A stretch of DNA of 45,164 nucleotides from Granulicella sp. (GCA_027450185.1 DAIDKF010000007.1:57909-103072); one strand, 5' to 3'; numbered from the stretch's first letter, positions 8,646-17,268 are shown. The notes: generated by a model not told the origin, from the letters alone. Numbers and translations are program-made.

Positions 8646-9320
8646 ATGATCAAACATCTCCGCACCTTCGCGATTCTGGCTGTCGTTGCCGGTATCTTTA
8701 CGACTGCGACAGCCGCGCATGCTGATTCCATGTACGGTCCACTCACTGTCTCCGTCTGGACCGGAGTTGGCACCACCGATCAAGCAGCACTTCCAACCCC
8801 AACCTCCAGTGCGAACTTCATCTTCACTTACACAGGTCCCTTGAATTTTTCTACCAACAACCCAGCCAATACGTTTGCTGACTTTTTTGGCACCTATGCG
8901 AGCGATATAACGATGATCTCAGGTTCAGAGAGCGCCCTCCTCAGTGACACTATGAGCACTCCTGGCGAGACAACGCCTACTGCGATCAACAGCTACCTGT
9001 CGTTCGTCGGCAACTATACAGGCGGCGGAACGGTTACTGTCTGGCACGATGATGGCGCCAGCTTGTATACCGGTGCCGGCAATACAAACACCGTTTTTAC
9101 CAGCGCCAATCCCACCAGTGAGATCCCCTCCACCGGCAACCTTCCGATGGGTAGCAACACCCCGTTTGACCTGGTCTATGTCGAATCGAATGGCGCTCCG
9201 TCTGACCTGATCGTCTCCGGCCTTTCCCCCGTTCCTGAGCCCGGCACCATCGGCCTCGTGGCTCTCGGCATGATCGGCCTCGGTGCCCTTATGTATCGTG
9301 GCTCGGCTTTCAACTCCTAG
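8646..9320 (+). CDS. PEP-CTERM sorting domain protein
   Basis: 224-residue exported surface protein. ATG 8646 has GAGGAG about nine bases upstream. An N-terminal signal peptide (MIKHLRTFAILAVVAGIFTTATAAHA) is followed by a Thr/Ser/Asn/Gly-rich beta-type body without catalytic motifs. The C-terminus is a PEP-CTERM anchor: VPEPGT, a hydrophobic helix (IGLVALGMIGLGALMY) and a short tail RGSAFNS. PEP-CTERM proteins are cleaved and sorted by exosortases and are linked to exopolysaccharide or biofilm matrix. The tail has a single arginine where most family members have a cluster, so processing efficiency may differ. No exosortase gene is in the window. The promoter is of sigma-54 type and an intrinsic terminator follows at 9405-9440. 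Confidence 0.88.
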   Translation: MIKHLRTFAILAVVAGIFTTATAAHADSMYGPLTVSVWTGVGTTDQAALPTPTSSANFIFTYTGPLNFSTNNPANTFADFFGTYASDITMISGSESALLSDTMSTPGETTPTAINSYLSFVGNYTGGGTVTVWHDDGASLYTGAGNTNTVFTSANPTSEIPSTGNLPMGSNTPFDLVYVESNGAPSDLIVSGLSPVPEPGTIGLVALGMIGLGALMYRGSAFNS

Positions 9321-9404
9321 TCTTAGCTTCGTTCCGCCTTCAGCCACCACGGCTCGATCGAGCGGTCACAATAGACGCATAAGGCTGATCCATACCAGCC
9401 CAGC

Positions 9405-9440
9405 AGAGCGGCGAATCCACTCCGGATTCGCCGCTCTTTT
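9405..9440 (+). terminator. Intrinsic terminator of the first PEP-CTERM gene
   Basis: A perfect 14-bp stem, AGAGCGGCGAATCC (9405-9418) with GGATTCGCCGCTCT (9424-9437), a five-base loop and a following TTT (TCTTTTG read through the stem end). It lies 85 bases after the stop at 9320. Confidence 0.8.
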
Positions 9441-9751
9441 GTGCGCCTGGTTCCTTGACGTCCGCACCGCCCGCGCGTCGTCCCTGACCCATATTCCGCC
9501 CATCCATCCCTCAACCTGCGCTCAAGCCCATATTGCCTGGAACTCCGCGGGTCCTGTAAGGGTGTGGTTCAGTTGTCCTTCGTTGCATGCCTGCTGCCCG
9601 GGGAACCAGCCCTCACCGGCGATCAGACCAAATCCGTTCGCCAGAGCAGTCATCCAGCCCCGTCCTGCTCCGCGCTTCACCATGGAGTCCCACCAATGTT
9701 GTCTGGCTGCGACTCTTATCGCGCGTTCTGCCTGACCAACTCCAATTAAAT

Positions 9752-9800
9752 AGACCGACCGCGCACCGGAGTTATTCCGTTGCGCGGTCGGTCTTGTTTT
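9752..9800. terminator. Long hairpin, probable bidirectional terminator
   Basis: AGACCGACCGCGCA (9752-9765) pairs perfectly with TGCGCGGTCGGTCT (9781-9794), 14 bp, around a 15-base loop that can itself form a CGGA/TCCG stem. TGTTTT follows on the plus strand and TATTTAATT on the minus strand. It stands 43 bases beyond the stop of the minus-strand PEP-CTERM gene. Confidence 0.65.
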
Positions 9801-9843
9801 GGATTCAGTATTTCCGCTAAAAATGGTAAGACGGTCGAAATCC

Positions 9844-10455
9844 TTAGGCGACAAATCTCCGCCGGATGGCGCCGGCTGCGCCCAGAATCCCGGTACCGAG
9901 AAGAAACAGCGAGCCCGGCTCAGGCGTCGGGGCAATGGTTGTCATGCTGTCCAGAAGGACGTTGTGATAGGCGTCTGCTGGGCCAATCCCGGTCACAGAG
10001 ACGTAGTTGTCCAGTGTTGCAGGCTTCGTCAGAACTGCTGTCGTGAAGGGGTCCGTGCCCGGATCCGTGTAGCTTGTGCAACTGGTTCCCAACATGCCAA
10101 GCGTGTTCGAGAAGCACACGCTGAAGCCCTGGTTGTCCTGTGTGCTGCCGATCGTCAACGTGAACGGATCCATGATGCTGGCGATATCGAGCTGAACGAA
10201 GTTGGCGCTTGTAATCTCATTATCCGGACTACCGGCGATGCCCACGCCATGCTCCGTCCCTCCGTCGTTCTTGCCAAACAGGTCGGTGGCGGTGTTCGGC
10301 GTTCCGATATTAAAGCCATACGCTGTTACGCCGTCGCTGTAGGACTGCGACGTACCGAGCGTCCCGGTTGGGTTGTTGAAGTTGATGGTGTCGCACAGAG
10401 CAGGGCTCGCGCAAACCATGGAAGAAAGTAAGACTATGCCAAGTTTTAACTTCAT
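9844..10455 (-). CDS. PEP-CTERM sorting domain protein
   Basis: 203-residue exported protein. The ATG at 10455 has AGAGG upstream; the frame is open further up but without a site. A signal peptide (MKLKLGIVLLSSMVCASPALC) is followed by a beta-rich domain starting DTINFNNPTGTLGTSQSY, with residues up to about 170 showing Asn/Thr/Gly-rich composition and a C-S-N...C pair that may form a disulfide. The end is a textbook PEP-CTERM: TPEPGS, hydrophobic LFLLGTGILGAAGA and basic IRRRFVA. The start resembles other PEP-CTERM proteins with an INF..P.G / Y...G.T..GF pattern. It is transcribed towards the first PEP-CTERM gene from its own sigma-54 type promoter, so both may belong to one regulon although they are not an operon. 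Confidence 0.88.
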   Translation of the reverse strand: MKLKLGIVLLSSMVCASPALCDTINFNNPTGTLGTSQSYSDGVTAYGFNIGTPNTATDLFGKNDGGTEHGVGIAGSPDNEITSANFVQLDIASIMDPFTLTIGSTQDNQGFSVCFSNTLGMLGTSCTSYTDPGTDPFTTAVLTKPATLDNYVSVTGIGPADAYHNVLLDSMTTIAPTPEPGSLFLLGTGILGAAGAIRRRFVA

Positions 10456-10505
10456 ACTGAAAACCTCTTGTGGTGCGGGAGATAAGTACCGGTAATACAC
10501 AATCA

Positions 10506-10522
10506 AGCAATCCATTCACCAA
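10506..10522 (-). promoter_or_regulatory. Sigma-54 (-24/-12) promoter for second PEP-CTERM gene
   Basis: Read on the minus strand, TTGGTGAATGGATTGCT has GG (complement of 10519-10520) and GC (complement of 10507-10508) 12 bases apart, preceded by GT to give GTTTGG-N8-TTGCT. The expected start of transcription is near 10495, about 40 bases before the ATG at 10455. Confidence 0.72.
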
Positions 10523-10783
10523 ACCGACCCAGCAACTCCACCTTGGACAGTAAGTCGCTAAACTGCTCATTGCAAAACTATTAATCCATCAATTGAGCCG
10601 TCTCCAGAGGTCTTCGACCTGTGGGCACGGAGAGCTTCCTGCTCAATCTGCACTTCTTTGCATAGGAAAGAGAAAGCCAGTCCTACTTCCATTCTGTTCC
10701 GGGGTCCCACTCATTGCCGCAGCTCCCACCGCGGTCTTTGGCGGTGCTCCTGTAAGCCTTCGGTCACTCCTGGGCCGAAATTT

Positions 10784-10789
10784 TATAAT
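10784..10789 (+). promoter_or_regulatory. -10 box of htpG, possibly leaderless
   Basis: A perfect TATAAT ends only six bases before the htpG ATG at 10796, so transcription would start at or next to the start codon. No ribosome-binding site is visible before that ATG, which agrees with a leaderless transcript. The -35 region (about 10761) is a poor match. Confidence 0.45.
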
Positions 10790-10795
10790 CGGTAC

Positions 10796-12667
10796 ATGTC
10801 CAAGCGTGAATTCCAAACTGAAGTCAATCAACTCCTGCAGCTCATCGTTCACTCTCTCTACTCACATCCAGAAATCTTCCTCCGAGAGCTCATCTCCAAC
10901 GCATCCGACGCACTCGACAAGCTCCGCCATCTCACTCTCACAGAAGATGCCTATAAGTCTCTCCCCTTCAATCCCCGCATCGACCTCGAGCTTGACGAGA
11001 AGAACAGCACCCTCACCATCGCCGACACCGGCATTGGCATGAACGAGGAAGACCTCATCTCGCACCTAGGCACTATCGCCCGCTCGGGCACTAAAAACTT
11101 CCTTGCGCAGCTCTCCGGCGATGCCAAAAAAGATTCCAACCTCATCGGCCAGTTCGGCGTCGGCTTTTACAGCGCCTTCATGGTTGCCGACCGCATCGAG
11201 GTCATCTCGCGCAAGGCCGGCGAAGACCAGGCCTGGCGTTGGATAAGCGACGGCAAGACCGGCTTTGAGATCGAGCCCGCCGAGCGCTCCGTCGCCGGCA
11301 CCACCATCCTTCTGCACTTCAACGACGAGGGCAAGCAGTACGCCAACAGTTGGCGCCTGATGGAAGTCGTCAAGAAGTATTCCAACCATATCGCCTTCCC
11401 GATCTTCCTCACCTACGACAAGAGCCAGTGGAACGAGGCCGAAAAGAAGTCTGACAAGGTCCGCACCACCGAGCAGGTCAACGCTGCCAGCGCCCTCTGG
11501 CGTCGCCCCAAATCCGAGCTCACCGATGATGACTACAAGGAGCTCTACAAGTCCATCTCCGGCGACTCCCAGGATCCCCTCTTCTGGTTCCACACCCGCG
11601 CCGAGGGCAACCTCGACTACACCACCCTCTTCTACATCCCCGCCAAGGCCCCACTCGATCTCTATCAGGCTGAGTACAAAGTCGGCGTCAAGCTCTATGT
11701 CAAGCGTGTCTTCATCATGGACGACGCCAAAGAACTCCTGCCGCCTTATCTCCGCTTCGTGCGCGGCATCATCGACAGCGAAGACCTCCCGCTCAACGTC
11801 AGCCGCGAGATCCTGCAACAGAATCGCGTCCTCACCAGCATCCGCACCGCGAGCGTCAAGAAGATCCTCTCCGAGCTCAAAAACATCGCCGAGAACCAAC
11901 CGGAAAAATACCTGGAGTTCATCGCAGAGTACAACCGCCCCCTCAAAGAGGGCCTCTACAGCGACTACGCCAATCGCGAGCTGCTCCTCGAGCTCATCCG
12001 CTTCAAGAGCACCAGGGTCGAAGGCCTCACCAGTCTCGCCGACGTCAAAACCCGCATGAACGCTGGCCAGAAGAGCCTTTACTATATCACCGGCGGCGCT
12101 GAATCCCTGCTCCGCACCTCACCTTTGCTCGAGATCTACAAGAAGAAGGACCTAGAAGTTCTCATCCTTGATGATGAGGTCGACGAGATCGTATTCTCCG
12201 GTGTCGACAAGTATGGCGACATCGACCTCAAGGCCATCAACAAGGCCTCCACCAGCGACGACCTCAAGGACGACACCACCGCCGAGGTGGACAACACGGA
12301 AGCCCTCAAGCCGCTGCTCGAAAAACTCAAGGCTACCCTGGGCGATCGCGTCAAGGATGTACGCGCCTCCGTCCGCCTCGCCGACAGCCCTTCCTGCATC
12401 GTCACCGACGAAGAAGAACCCTCGCCGCAGCTTCTGCAAATGCTCCGCGCGATGGGCCAGAAGGACATCCCCACGCCCAAGCCAACCCTTGAGATCAACC
12501 CCGACCACGAGATCGTCAAGAAACTCCTCGTCCGTTCCGACGACGCCGTCACGCAGGACGCCGCATGGTTGCTCTTCGACCAGGCACTGCTAATGGAAGG
12601 CGTCCCGCTGCAAGACCCGGCAACCTTCGTGCAACGCCTCAACCGTGTCTTAACTCTCTCGATTTAA
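10796..12667 (+). CDS. htpG: Molecular chaperone HtpG (Hsp90)
   Basis: Cytosolic ATP-dependent Hsp90 chaperone, 623 residues, normal for HtpG. The ATG at 10796 gives the family start KREFQTEVNQLLQLIVHSLYSHPEIFLRELISNASDALDKLR. GHKL ATPase motifs follow: ISNASDA (catalytic Glu in LREL and Asn), ADTGIGMNEEDL, and GQFGVGFYSAFMVAD as the ATP lid/glycine box. The middle domain contains LLPPYLRFVRGIIDSEDLPLNVSREILQQ with the conserved catalytic-loop arginine. The C-terminal dimerisation domain ends QRLNRVLTLSI. There is no ribosome site; a TATAAT six bases upstream points to leaderless expression. No CIRCE element is visible. A hairpin follows at 12673-12702. Confidence 0.96.
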   Translation: MSKREFQTEVNQLLQLIVHSLYSHPEIFLRELISNASDALDKLRHLTLTEDAYKSLPFNPRIDLELDEKNSTLTIADTGIGMNEEDLISHLGTIARSGTKNFLAQLSGDAKKDSNLIGQFGVGFYSAFMVADRIEVISRKAGEDQAWRWISDGKTGFEIEPAERSVAGTTILLHFNDEGKQYANSWRLMEVVKKYSNHIAFPIFLTYDKSQWNEAEKKSDKVRTTEQVNAASALWRRPKSELTDDDYKELYKSISGDSQDPLFWFHTRAEGNLDYTTLFYIPAKAPLDLYQAEYKVGVKLYVKRVFIMDDAKELLPPYLRFVRGIIDSEDLPLNVSREILQQNRVLTSIRTASVKKILSELKNIAENQPEKYLEFIAEYNRPLKEGLYSDYANRELLLELIRFKSTRVEGLTSLADVKTRMNAGQKSLYYITGGAESLLRTSPLLEIYKKKDLEVLILDDEVDEIVFSGVDKYGDIDLKAINKASTSDDLKDDTTAEVDNTEALKPLLEKLKATLGDRVKDVRASVRLADSPSCIVTDEEEPSPQLLQMLRAMGQKDIPTPKPTLEINPDHEIVKKLLVRSDDAVTQDAAWLLFDQALLMEGVPLQDPATFVQRLNRVLTLSI

Positions 12668-12672
12668 ACGCA

Positions 12673-12702
12673 GCGGCGGCTGCCAACCCATGCAGCCGCC
12701 GC
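12673..12702 (+). terminator. Hairpin after htpG
   Basis: GCGGCGGCTG (12673-12682) and CAGCCGCCGC (12693-12702) form a perfect 10-bp stem with a ten-base loop, six bases after the htpG stop. It lacks a T-run, so it may act with Rho or simply protect the 3' end. Confidence 0.55.
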
Positions 12703-12735
12703 GCTCGCCACCTGTGATTCGCCCGTGTTTGACGC

Positions 12736-13296
12736 CTAGCGCAGCCGGATCACCAGGCCTATCCCAATCTGCTGCATCTCTTCGTTGTATCCATTGAACG
12801 CCGAGCCGATCTTGCCCCCGCCATACTCCACGCGTGCGTCGATATGCGGCGCCAGCGTGTAATCCAGCCCAATCTGTATCTGGTACGCAAAGCTCGACGA
12901 CCGCGACGCATAGCGTCCGTAGTTTGTGCTCGCTCCACCAATCTCCGCCTGCAGATACGGGCTGAACTGCACCGCATGGCTGAACAGCGCCACGCGTCCG
13001 CCCACCAAACCGCTGCGCAACTGGTTCCCATACTGTGTGCTCCCGGAGCTCGATTCGATCACGTACCGCCCGTCGCCCCCGAACCGCACCGGTCCTAGCT
13101 TCGCCAGTGTGTCATAGAACCCAAACGTCCCACCATAGGCCGAGTAGCTGTTCTGCAACACCAGCGACCCGCTCGAAGAGTTCACCGACCCCAGGTAGCC
13201 GCCGCTGCCCATCGCATAAAGTCCCATCTGCGCCGCAGCACTCCCGCCACCCACACCCATCGCAAGCATCAACAATCCGGCCCAAAGTCTCCCCAA
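12736..13296 (-). CDS. Small outer-membrane beta-barrel-like protein
   Basis: I choose TTG at 13296, which has AGAGG seven bases upstream and opens directly into a signal peptide (GRLWAGLLMLAMGVGGGSAAAQ), giving 186 residues; the frame is open further up but that part is basic and unlike a signal. The mature part alternates polar and aromatic/hydrophobic residues (YGGTFGFYDTLAKLGPVRFGGDGRYV; LVGGRVALFSHAVQFSPYLQAEIGG; YQIQIGLDYTLAPHIDARVEYGGGKIG) and ends with IGIGLVIRLR, a pattern of eight or so outer-membrane strands. It resembles the outer-membrane beta-barrel superfamily (OmpA/OmpX-like size), with no specific function readable. On the minus strand GGGAGGAATCTTGCTTGCT (13345-13363) could hold weak sigma-54 spacing, but I do not trust it. 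Confidence 0.72.
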   Translation of the reverse strand: MGRLWAGLLMLAMGVGGGSAAAQMGLYAMGSGGYLGSVNSSSGSLVLQNSYSAYGGTFGFYDTLAKLGPVRFGGDGRYVIESSSGSTQYGNQLRSGLVGGRVALFSHAVQFSPYLQAEIGGASTNYGRYASRSSSFAYQIQIGLDYTLAPHIDARVEYGGGKIGSAFNGYNEEMQQIGIGLVIRLR

Positions 13297-13449
13297 GAAA
13301 CACCTCTGCGTGCAGCTTAGCGGGTAATAGTATCGCTGATAATAGCAAGCAAGATTCCTCCCGGACGCAGGTGACCCATCGCCAGCGCGCAGCATTGTCT
13401 ACCCCAGCGTGCCCTTCGCGCGAGGCGTCTTCCGCCGTCCGCGCGCCAT

Positions 13450-14679
13450 CTAGATGACGCGGCTGTGTTTATACCCCTCCGCACTGAGTGCGCTCAGCAA
13501 CTCCTCCACCTGTTCGCGCCCGCGGGTCTCCATCGTAATGTCGATCACCGTATCGCCCAGGTTCACCCCGTAGTACGCACGGTTATGCAGTGTATCCACA
13601 ATGTTGGCGCGGTGCCTCGCAATTAACTGCGTCAGGTCAGCCAGAGCTCCCGGCTTATCCAGCAGATGAATTCGCAGCCGGATCAATCGTCCGTCCTGCA
13701 CCAGGCCGCGCTCAATGATCCGGCTCAGCAACGTTACATCGATATTGCCGCCGCACACCAGAACTGCGGTTCGCATCCCCTCGGCCAGGCTCGTCCGGCG
13801 CTGTAGCAATGCCGCCAACGCGGTCGCACCCGCACCTTCTGCGAGCGTCTTCTCCCGCTCCAGCAACGTCAGAATCGCGCTCGCAATCTCATCTTCATCG
13901 ACGGTCACAATCTCGTCGACGAACCTCTCTACTACCGGAAACGTAACGTCTCCCGCGCGCCGTACCGCGATACCATCGGCAATCGTTGTTGCCGGCTCCA
14001 GCGTCACCGGATGGTGCGCCAGCACCGCATCCCGCATCGACGGCAGCCGCGACGTCTGCACGCCAATCACGCGCACGCTTGGCTTGATCCCCTTCACCGC
14101 GCACGCAATGCCGCCAATCAATCCGCCGCCACCAATCGGAACCACAACTGCCTGCAGGTCTTCCACCTGCTCCAGCAGCTCCAGCCCAATCGTTCCCTGG
14201 CCTGCAATCACCAGCGGGTCGTCGAAGGGGTGAATAAACGTCATACCCTGCACTTCGCACAGCCGCGTCGCCTCCGCGCAGGCCTCATCGTAGTTGCCGC
14301 CGTGCAGCACCACCTCCGCGCCGAATCCACGCGTAGCCGTCACCTTCACCAGCGGCGTCGTCAGCGGCATCACGATCACTGCTCGAATCCCCCGCCGCGT
14401 CGCGTGGTACGCAACGCCCTGCGCGTGATTGCCCGCGCTGGCGGCGACCACCCCGCGCTTCGCCTGTTCCGGCGACAGCATCGCAATCTTATTCAGCGCG
14501 CCGCGTTCCTTGAAGCTGCCCGTCATCTGTAGATTTTCAAGTTTCAGAAAAACGCTCTGCCCGGTCATGCGCGAGAGCATCTCCGACCGTGTGCACGGCG
14601 TGCGATACACCGCACTGCCAATCCGCTCGCGAGCCGCAAGAATGTCCGTCAATGTGAGTGAAGCTGTCGTAGAGCTCAT
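13450..14679 (-). CDS. ilvA: Threonine ammonia-lyase
   Basis: PLP enzyme that deaminates threonine to 2-oxobutanoate, the first step of isoleucine synthesis or threonine breakdown. The 409 residues carry the fold-type II motifs: LQMTGSFKERGALNK with the PLP lysine (about residue 58), AASAGNHAQGVAYHA binding the cofactor phosphate region, VPIGGGGLIGGIACAVK as the glycine loop, and a serine/cysteine near VLVCGGNID. Residues about 330-409 form one ACT domain (LRIHLLDKPGALADLTQLIARHRANIVDT), so this is the short single-ACT type rather than the 514-residue two-ACT type of E. coli IlvA; its allosteric control may differ from that enzyme. ddl ends 61 bases upstream on the same strand, so the two may be co-transcribed. 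Only a weak ribosome site precedes the ATG. Confidence 0.93.
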   Translation of the reverse strand: MSSTTASLTLTDILAARERIGSAVYRTPCTRSEMLSRMTGQSVFLKLENLQMTGSFKERGALNKIAMLSPEQAKRGVVAASAGNHAQGVAYHATRRGIRAVIVMPLTTPLVKVTATRGFGAEVVLHGGNYDEACAEATRLCEVQGMTFIHPFDDPLVIAGQGTIGLELLEQVEDLQAVVVPIGGGGLIGGIACAVKGIKPSVRVIGVQTSRLPSMRDAVLAHHPVTLEPATTIADGIAVRRAGDVTFPVVERFVDEIVTVDEDEIASAILTLLEREKTLAEGAGATALAALLQRRTSLAEGMRTAVLVCGGNIDVTLLSRIIERGLVQDGRLIRLRIHLLDKPGALADLTQLIARHRANIVDTLHNRAYYGVNLGDTVIDITMETRGREQVEELLSALSAEGYKHSRVI

Positions 14680-14740
14680 TCACTCTATCGTAAGCTAACG
14701 CCCTGCCAGACCCTTCATCCTTCGCCACGGATCCAGGCTC

Positions 14741-15856
14741 TTACCTGGAAAAACTTGTCTCCATCTTCTCCTTATGCCGCTCCAGCGCCAGCTCTATCAG
14801 CCGGTCAATCAGCTTCGCATACCCCACTCCGCTCGCCACCCACAGCTTCGGATACATACTGATCGACGTAAACCCTGGCATGGTATTCACCTCATTCAGC
14901 ACAATCTCCGCAGCCTTGCCGTTACGAGCCGGCGACATCAAAAAATCCACCCGTGCCAGCCCCGCACAATCGCAGGCCTTGAACGCGGCCACAGCCATCG
15001 CACGAACCTTCTTCGCCTCGGCTGCACTCAGCTTCGCCGGGATAATGCACACACTTTCATCCGGCCCACTCAGCTCGTACTTAGCCTCATAGTCGTAGAA
15101 CTCCTTCGCCGGAACAATCTCGCCCACCACGCTGGCCTCCGGCTTATCGTTGCCAAGCACGGCCACCTCCAACTCCCGCGGTTTCACGCCCGGTCCTCCC
15201 ACGCCCTGCTCAATCACAATCTTCCGGTCGAAGCTCGCGGCCAGGTCCATCGCGGCAGCAAGATCCTTCCGCGCCTTCACCTTGCTGATTCCCACCGAAC
15301 TCCCCAGATTCGCCGGCTTAACAAACACCGGATAGGCAAGCGCTTTTTCAATCGCCCGCAGGCATCGCTTCGCGTCCGTCTTCCACTCACTGCGCAGCAG
15401 CGTCACATGCGGCGTCAGCGGCAACCCTGCTGCCACAAACAGCCGCTTCATCGCGTCTTTATCCATCGCCGCAGCCGAGCCCAACACCCCGGACCCCACG
15501 TACGCAATGTCCGCCAACTCAAACAGCCCCTGCACCGTCCCATCCTCGCCAAAGGTTCCATGGAGTACAGGAAACACCACATCCAGCCCGGTTCCCGACC
15601 CTGGCTCCGCCGCCGCCGTCACAATCGAGAGCCCCGCCTCCGGTCCTGCTTCATGCCCGGCACCGCCCTCCCCCAGCAGCGCCCGCGCACCGCCACTCTG
15701 CAGCCAGCGCCCATCTTTGGTAATTCCCAGCTCGAAGACCTCATACTTCTTGCGGTCGATCGCCTGCAGAATCGATCGCGCCGACCGCAACGACACCTCA
15801 TGCTCGCCGCTCCTGCCACCAAACAAAACGCCAACTCGAAGTTTTTTCCGTGCCAT
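14741..15856 (-). CDS. ddl: D-alanine--D-alanine ligase
   Basis: Makes the D-Ala-D-Ala dipeptide for peptidoglycan, an ATP-grasp enzyme of the cytosol. The ATG at 15856 (AAGGAT just before it) gives 371 residues starting ARKKLRVGVLFGGRSGEHEVSLRSA, the usual Ddl beginning. The upstream in-frame extension to 15946 is not conserved. Motifs: the N-terminal GGRSGEHEVS, PVFVKPANLGSSVGISKV for ATP binding (about residues 165-182), and EVNTMPGFTSISMYPKLW at the C-terminus with the metal-binding Glu/Asn. Insertions near residues 60-85 make it somewhat longer than E. coli DdlB. It is followed closely by ilvA on the same strand and is not in a division/cell-wall cluster here. Confidence 0.95.
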   Translation of the reverse strand: MARKKLRVGVLFGGRSGEHEVSLRSARSILQAIDRKKYEVFELGITKDGRWLQSGGARALLGEGGAGHEAGPEAGLSIVTAAAEPGSGTGLDVVFPVLHGTFGEDGTVQGLFELADIAYVGSGVLGSAAAMDKDAMKRLFVAAGLPLTPHVTLLRSEWKTDAKRCLRAIEKALAYPVFVKPANLGSSVGISKVKARKDLAAAMDLAASFDRKIVIEQGVGGPGVKPRELEVAVLGNDKPEASVVGEIVPAKEFYDYEAKYELSGPDESVCIIPAKLSAAEAKKVRAMAVAAFKACDCAGLARVDFLMSPARNGKAAEIVLNEVNTMPGFTSISMYPKLWVASGVGYAKLIDRLIELALERHKEKMETSFSR

Positions 15857-16029
15857 ATCCTTACCAGTCTCATGCCGCAGCCCCCTGTGCGTTGCAGAGA
15901 ACTCACCCCCGAACCTCGCTCGGCACCACCCCACCCATCTGCGCACCCGAACCGATGGCCACGCTTGCTATAGGCAACGCCAGGAACTACCATATCCACG
16001 GATTCGCTTGACAGGGGAGGAGCCCGACA

Positions 16030-16911
16030 ATGGCTGCTTCGCGGTACATCGCTGGTGGAAGTTGTGCCACGCTGGCACTGCTCCTGGGACTCATCGCAGG
16101 CGCTCTCGTTGGCTGCGGCAGCACTGCCAAAGGTACCCTGACTCCCAGCAGTCCGCCGCCCACACCCGCATCCCTGCCTGGCAACTGGGAGTTCACCGCT
16201 ACCATCACCACCAGCGTGTCACCGATTCCCATTCCGTCCGGGGACACTGTGCCTATCGGCGCCTACCTCACCTCCAACGGCAGCGCTGTCACCGGCAGTG
16301 CATCAGTGCAGATGGCGTTTCCCATGGTGTGCGTAGCCGACTGTTGCGGCGGTCCTTTCGCCCAATTCAGCAACGCTCTCACCGGGACGCTTAACACCGA
16401 CGGCATGGTGACCCTGAGCTCCACCGTCCCCAACGGTGGTCCCGTCTTCACCATGATCGGCACTATGAGCAACGCCAACTTCACCGGCGGCACCTTCAAC
16501 CTCACCGGCGGTTGTCCAGCTTCAGGAAGCATCACCGGAGTCGAGGTGCCGTCGCTCGACGGCACCTACGCCGGAACGGTCACCTCGAAGGACACTGGCC
16601 AAAGCTATAGCCTGTCCACCACCCTTGAGCAAAGCACAACGGTCAACGTCCGCGGATTCCTCGACGTAAGCGGCACAGCAACCCTCACCGGCTACCCCTG
16701 CCTCACCTCCGTCACGTCGGCCCTCCCGCTCGAGCAGAACTCGGGATTTCTGGGCAATCAGTTCGGAGTCACGATGAATGGCGCTGGCGGAGCCACCCTG
16801 AGTCTCTCCGGCATCCTCTCCCAGGATGGCAAGACCATCGCAGCAACCTACACAGCATCTGGCGGCTCCTGCAAACTTGACTATGGCATGGGAACCCTGA
16901 CACTGCAGTGA
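16030..16911 (+). CDS. Lipoprotein of unknown function
   Basis: 293 residues. ATG 16030 has a strong GGGAGGAG about nine bases upstream. A type II signal peptide (ASRYIAGGSCATLALLLGLIAGALVGC) ends at a lipobox LVGC, so the protein should be lipid-anchored at cysteine 29. A proline/threonine linker (TPSSPPPTPASLPG) leads into a repetitive beta-structured body. It contains two NWEFTATI / GTYAGTVTS-like starts and pairs of cysteines (VCVADCC, GGCPASG, GYPCL, GGSCKLDYG) that may form disulfides. I recognise the general pattern of acidobacterial Gly/Thr-rich lipoproteins but no named family. No partner gene is evident on either side. Confidence 0.75.
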   Translation: MAASRYIAGGSCATLALLLGLIAGALVGCGSTAKGTLTPSSPPPTPASLPGNWEFTATITTSVSPIPIPSGDTVPIGAYLTSNGSAVTGSASVQMAFPMVCVADCCGGPFAQFSNALTGTLNTDGMVTLSSTVPNGGPVFTMIGTMSNANFTGGTFNLTGGCPASGSITGVEVPSLDGTYAGTVTSKDTGQSYSLSTTLEQSTTVNVRGFLDVSGTATLTGYPCLTSVTSALPLEQNSGFLGNQFGVTMNGAGGATLSLSGILSQDGKTIAATYTASGGSCKLDYGMGTLTLQ

Positions 16912-17268
16912 CCCGGCGTTGCCCAAAAGCCGCCATCTGCTGCGCGACCCCATAAATCGCCCCACACCCTATGAACAAAGGCGATTAATATTTCAAAACG
17001 TGGCATAGTCACCCCCAGCAGCCCGCACCATCTAATCTGAATCAGGGCAAGAAAGGCCACCACCAAACAGGGCCAATGGCCCAACATTATGCCAGCGTGG
17101 GCCGCCGCCGTCGGTCAACTGAATGCAACCAACGCAATCGGGGCTGCCATACGTAAGCCAATAACTACTCTGTATCCAATACCTTCGGGCCAAAAGTATG
17201 CGGGGGGGGAGGGCCCCCTATCCGCCCATGGCTGCACTGCGTACAGCCCCTCGCCGTCCGGGCAGGGT
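16912..17268. other. Intergenic stretch with an unusual G-run
   Basis: 357 bases between the convergent lipoprotein and ychF genes. The one notable point is a run of eight G at 17202-17209 followed by AGGGCCCCC, which can fold back on itself. I see no gene and no clear terminator with a T-run. Confidence 0.4.

Larger units (their letters stand above)
9321..9843. other. Intergenic stretch between two PEP-CTERM genes
   Basis: 523 bases between the convergent PEP-CTERM genes. It contains two strong hairpins (annotated separately at 9405-9440 and 9752-9800). Between them, a minus-strand frame of about 75 codons ending at 9522 (GQAERAIRVAARQHWWDSM, then a Gly-rich part) has coding-like codon use but no clear start or ribosome site and no known family. 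I leave it uncalled, as a possible small gene. Confidence 0.4.
10456..10795. promoter_or_regulatory. Divergent promoter region, PEP-CTERM / htpG
   Basis: 340 bases without a gene. The left side holds the minus-strand sigma-54 promoter (10506-10522) and the right side the TATAAT of htpG (10784-10789). The open frame continues upstream of the htpG ATG to 10658 but that part is not conserved HSP90 sequence. A GGGGTCCC dyad at 10701-10708 is the only other ordered site I noticed. Confidence 0.5.

Noticed and set aside
9522..9746. Minus-strand frame of about 75 codons between the two PEP-CTERM genes
   Set aside because: Coding-like codons but no start with a ribosome site and no known family; mentioned only as a possibility.
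13344..13363. GG-N10-GC words with TTGCT on the minus strand before the outer-membrane protein gene
   Set aside because: Spacing fits but the first element lacks the TTGG part, and overlapping alternatives in a repetitive TTGCTTGCT make it weak.
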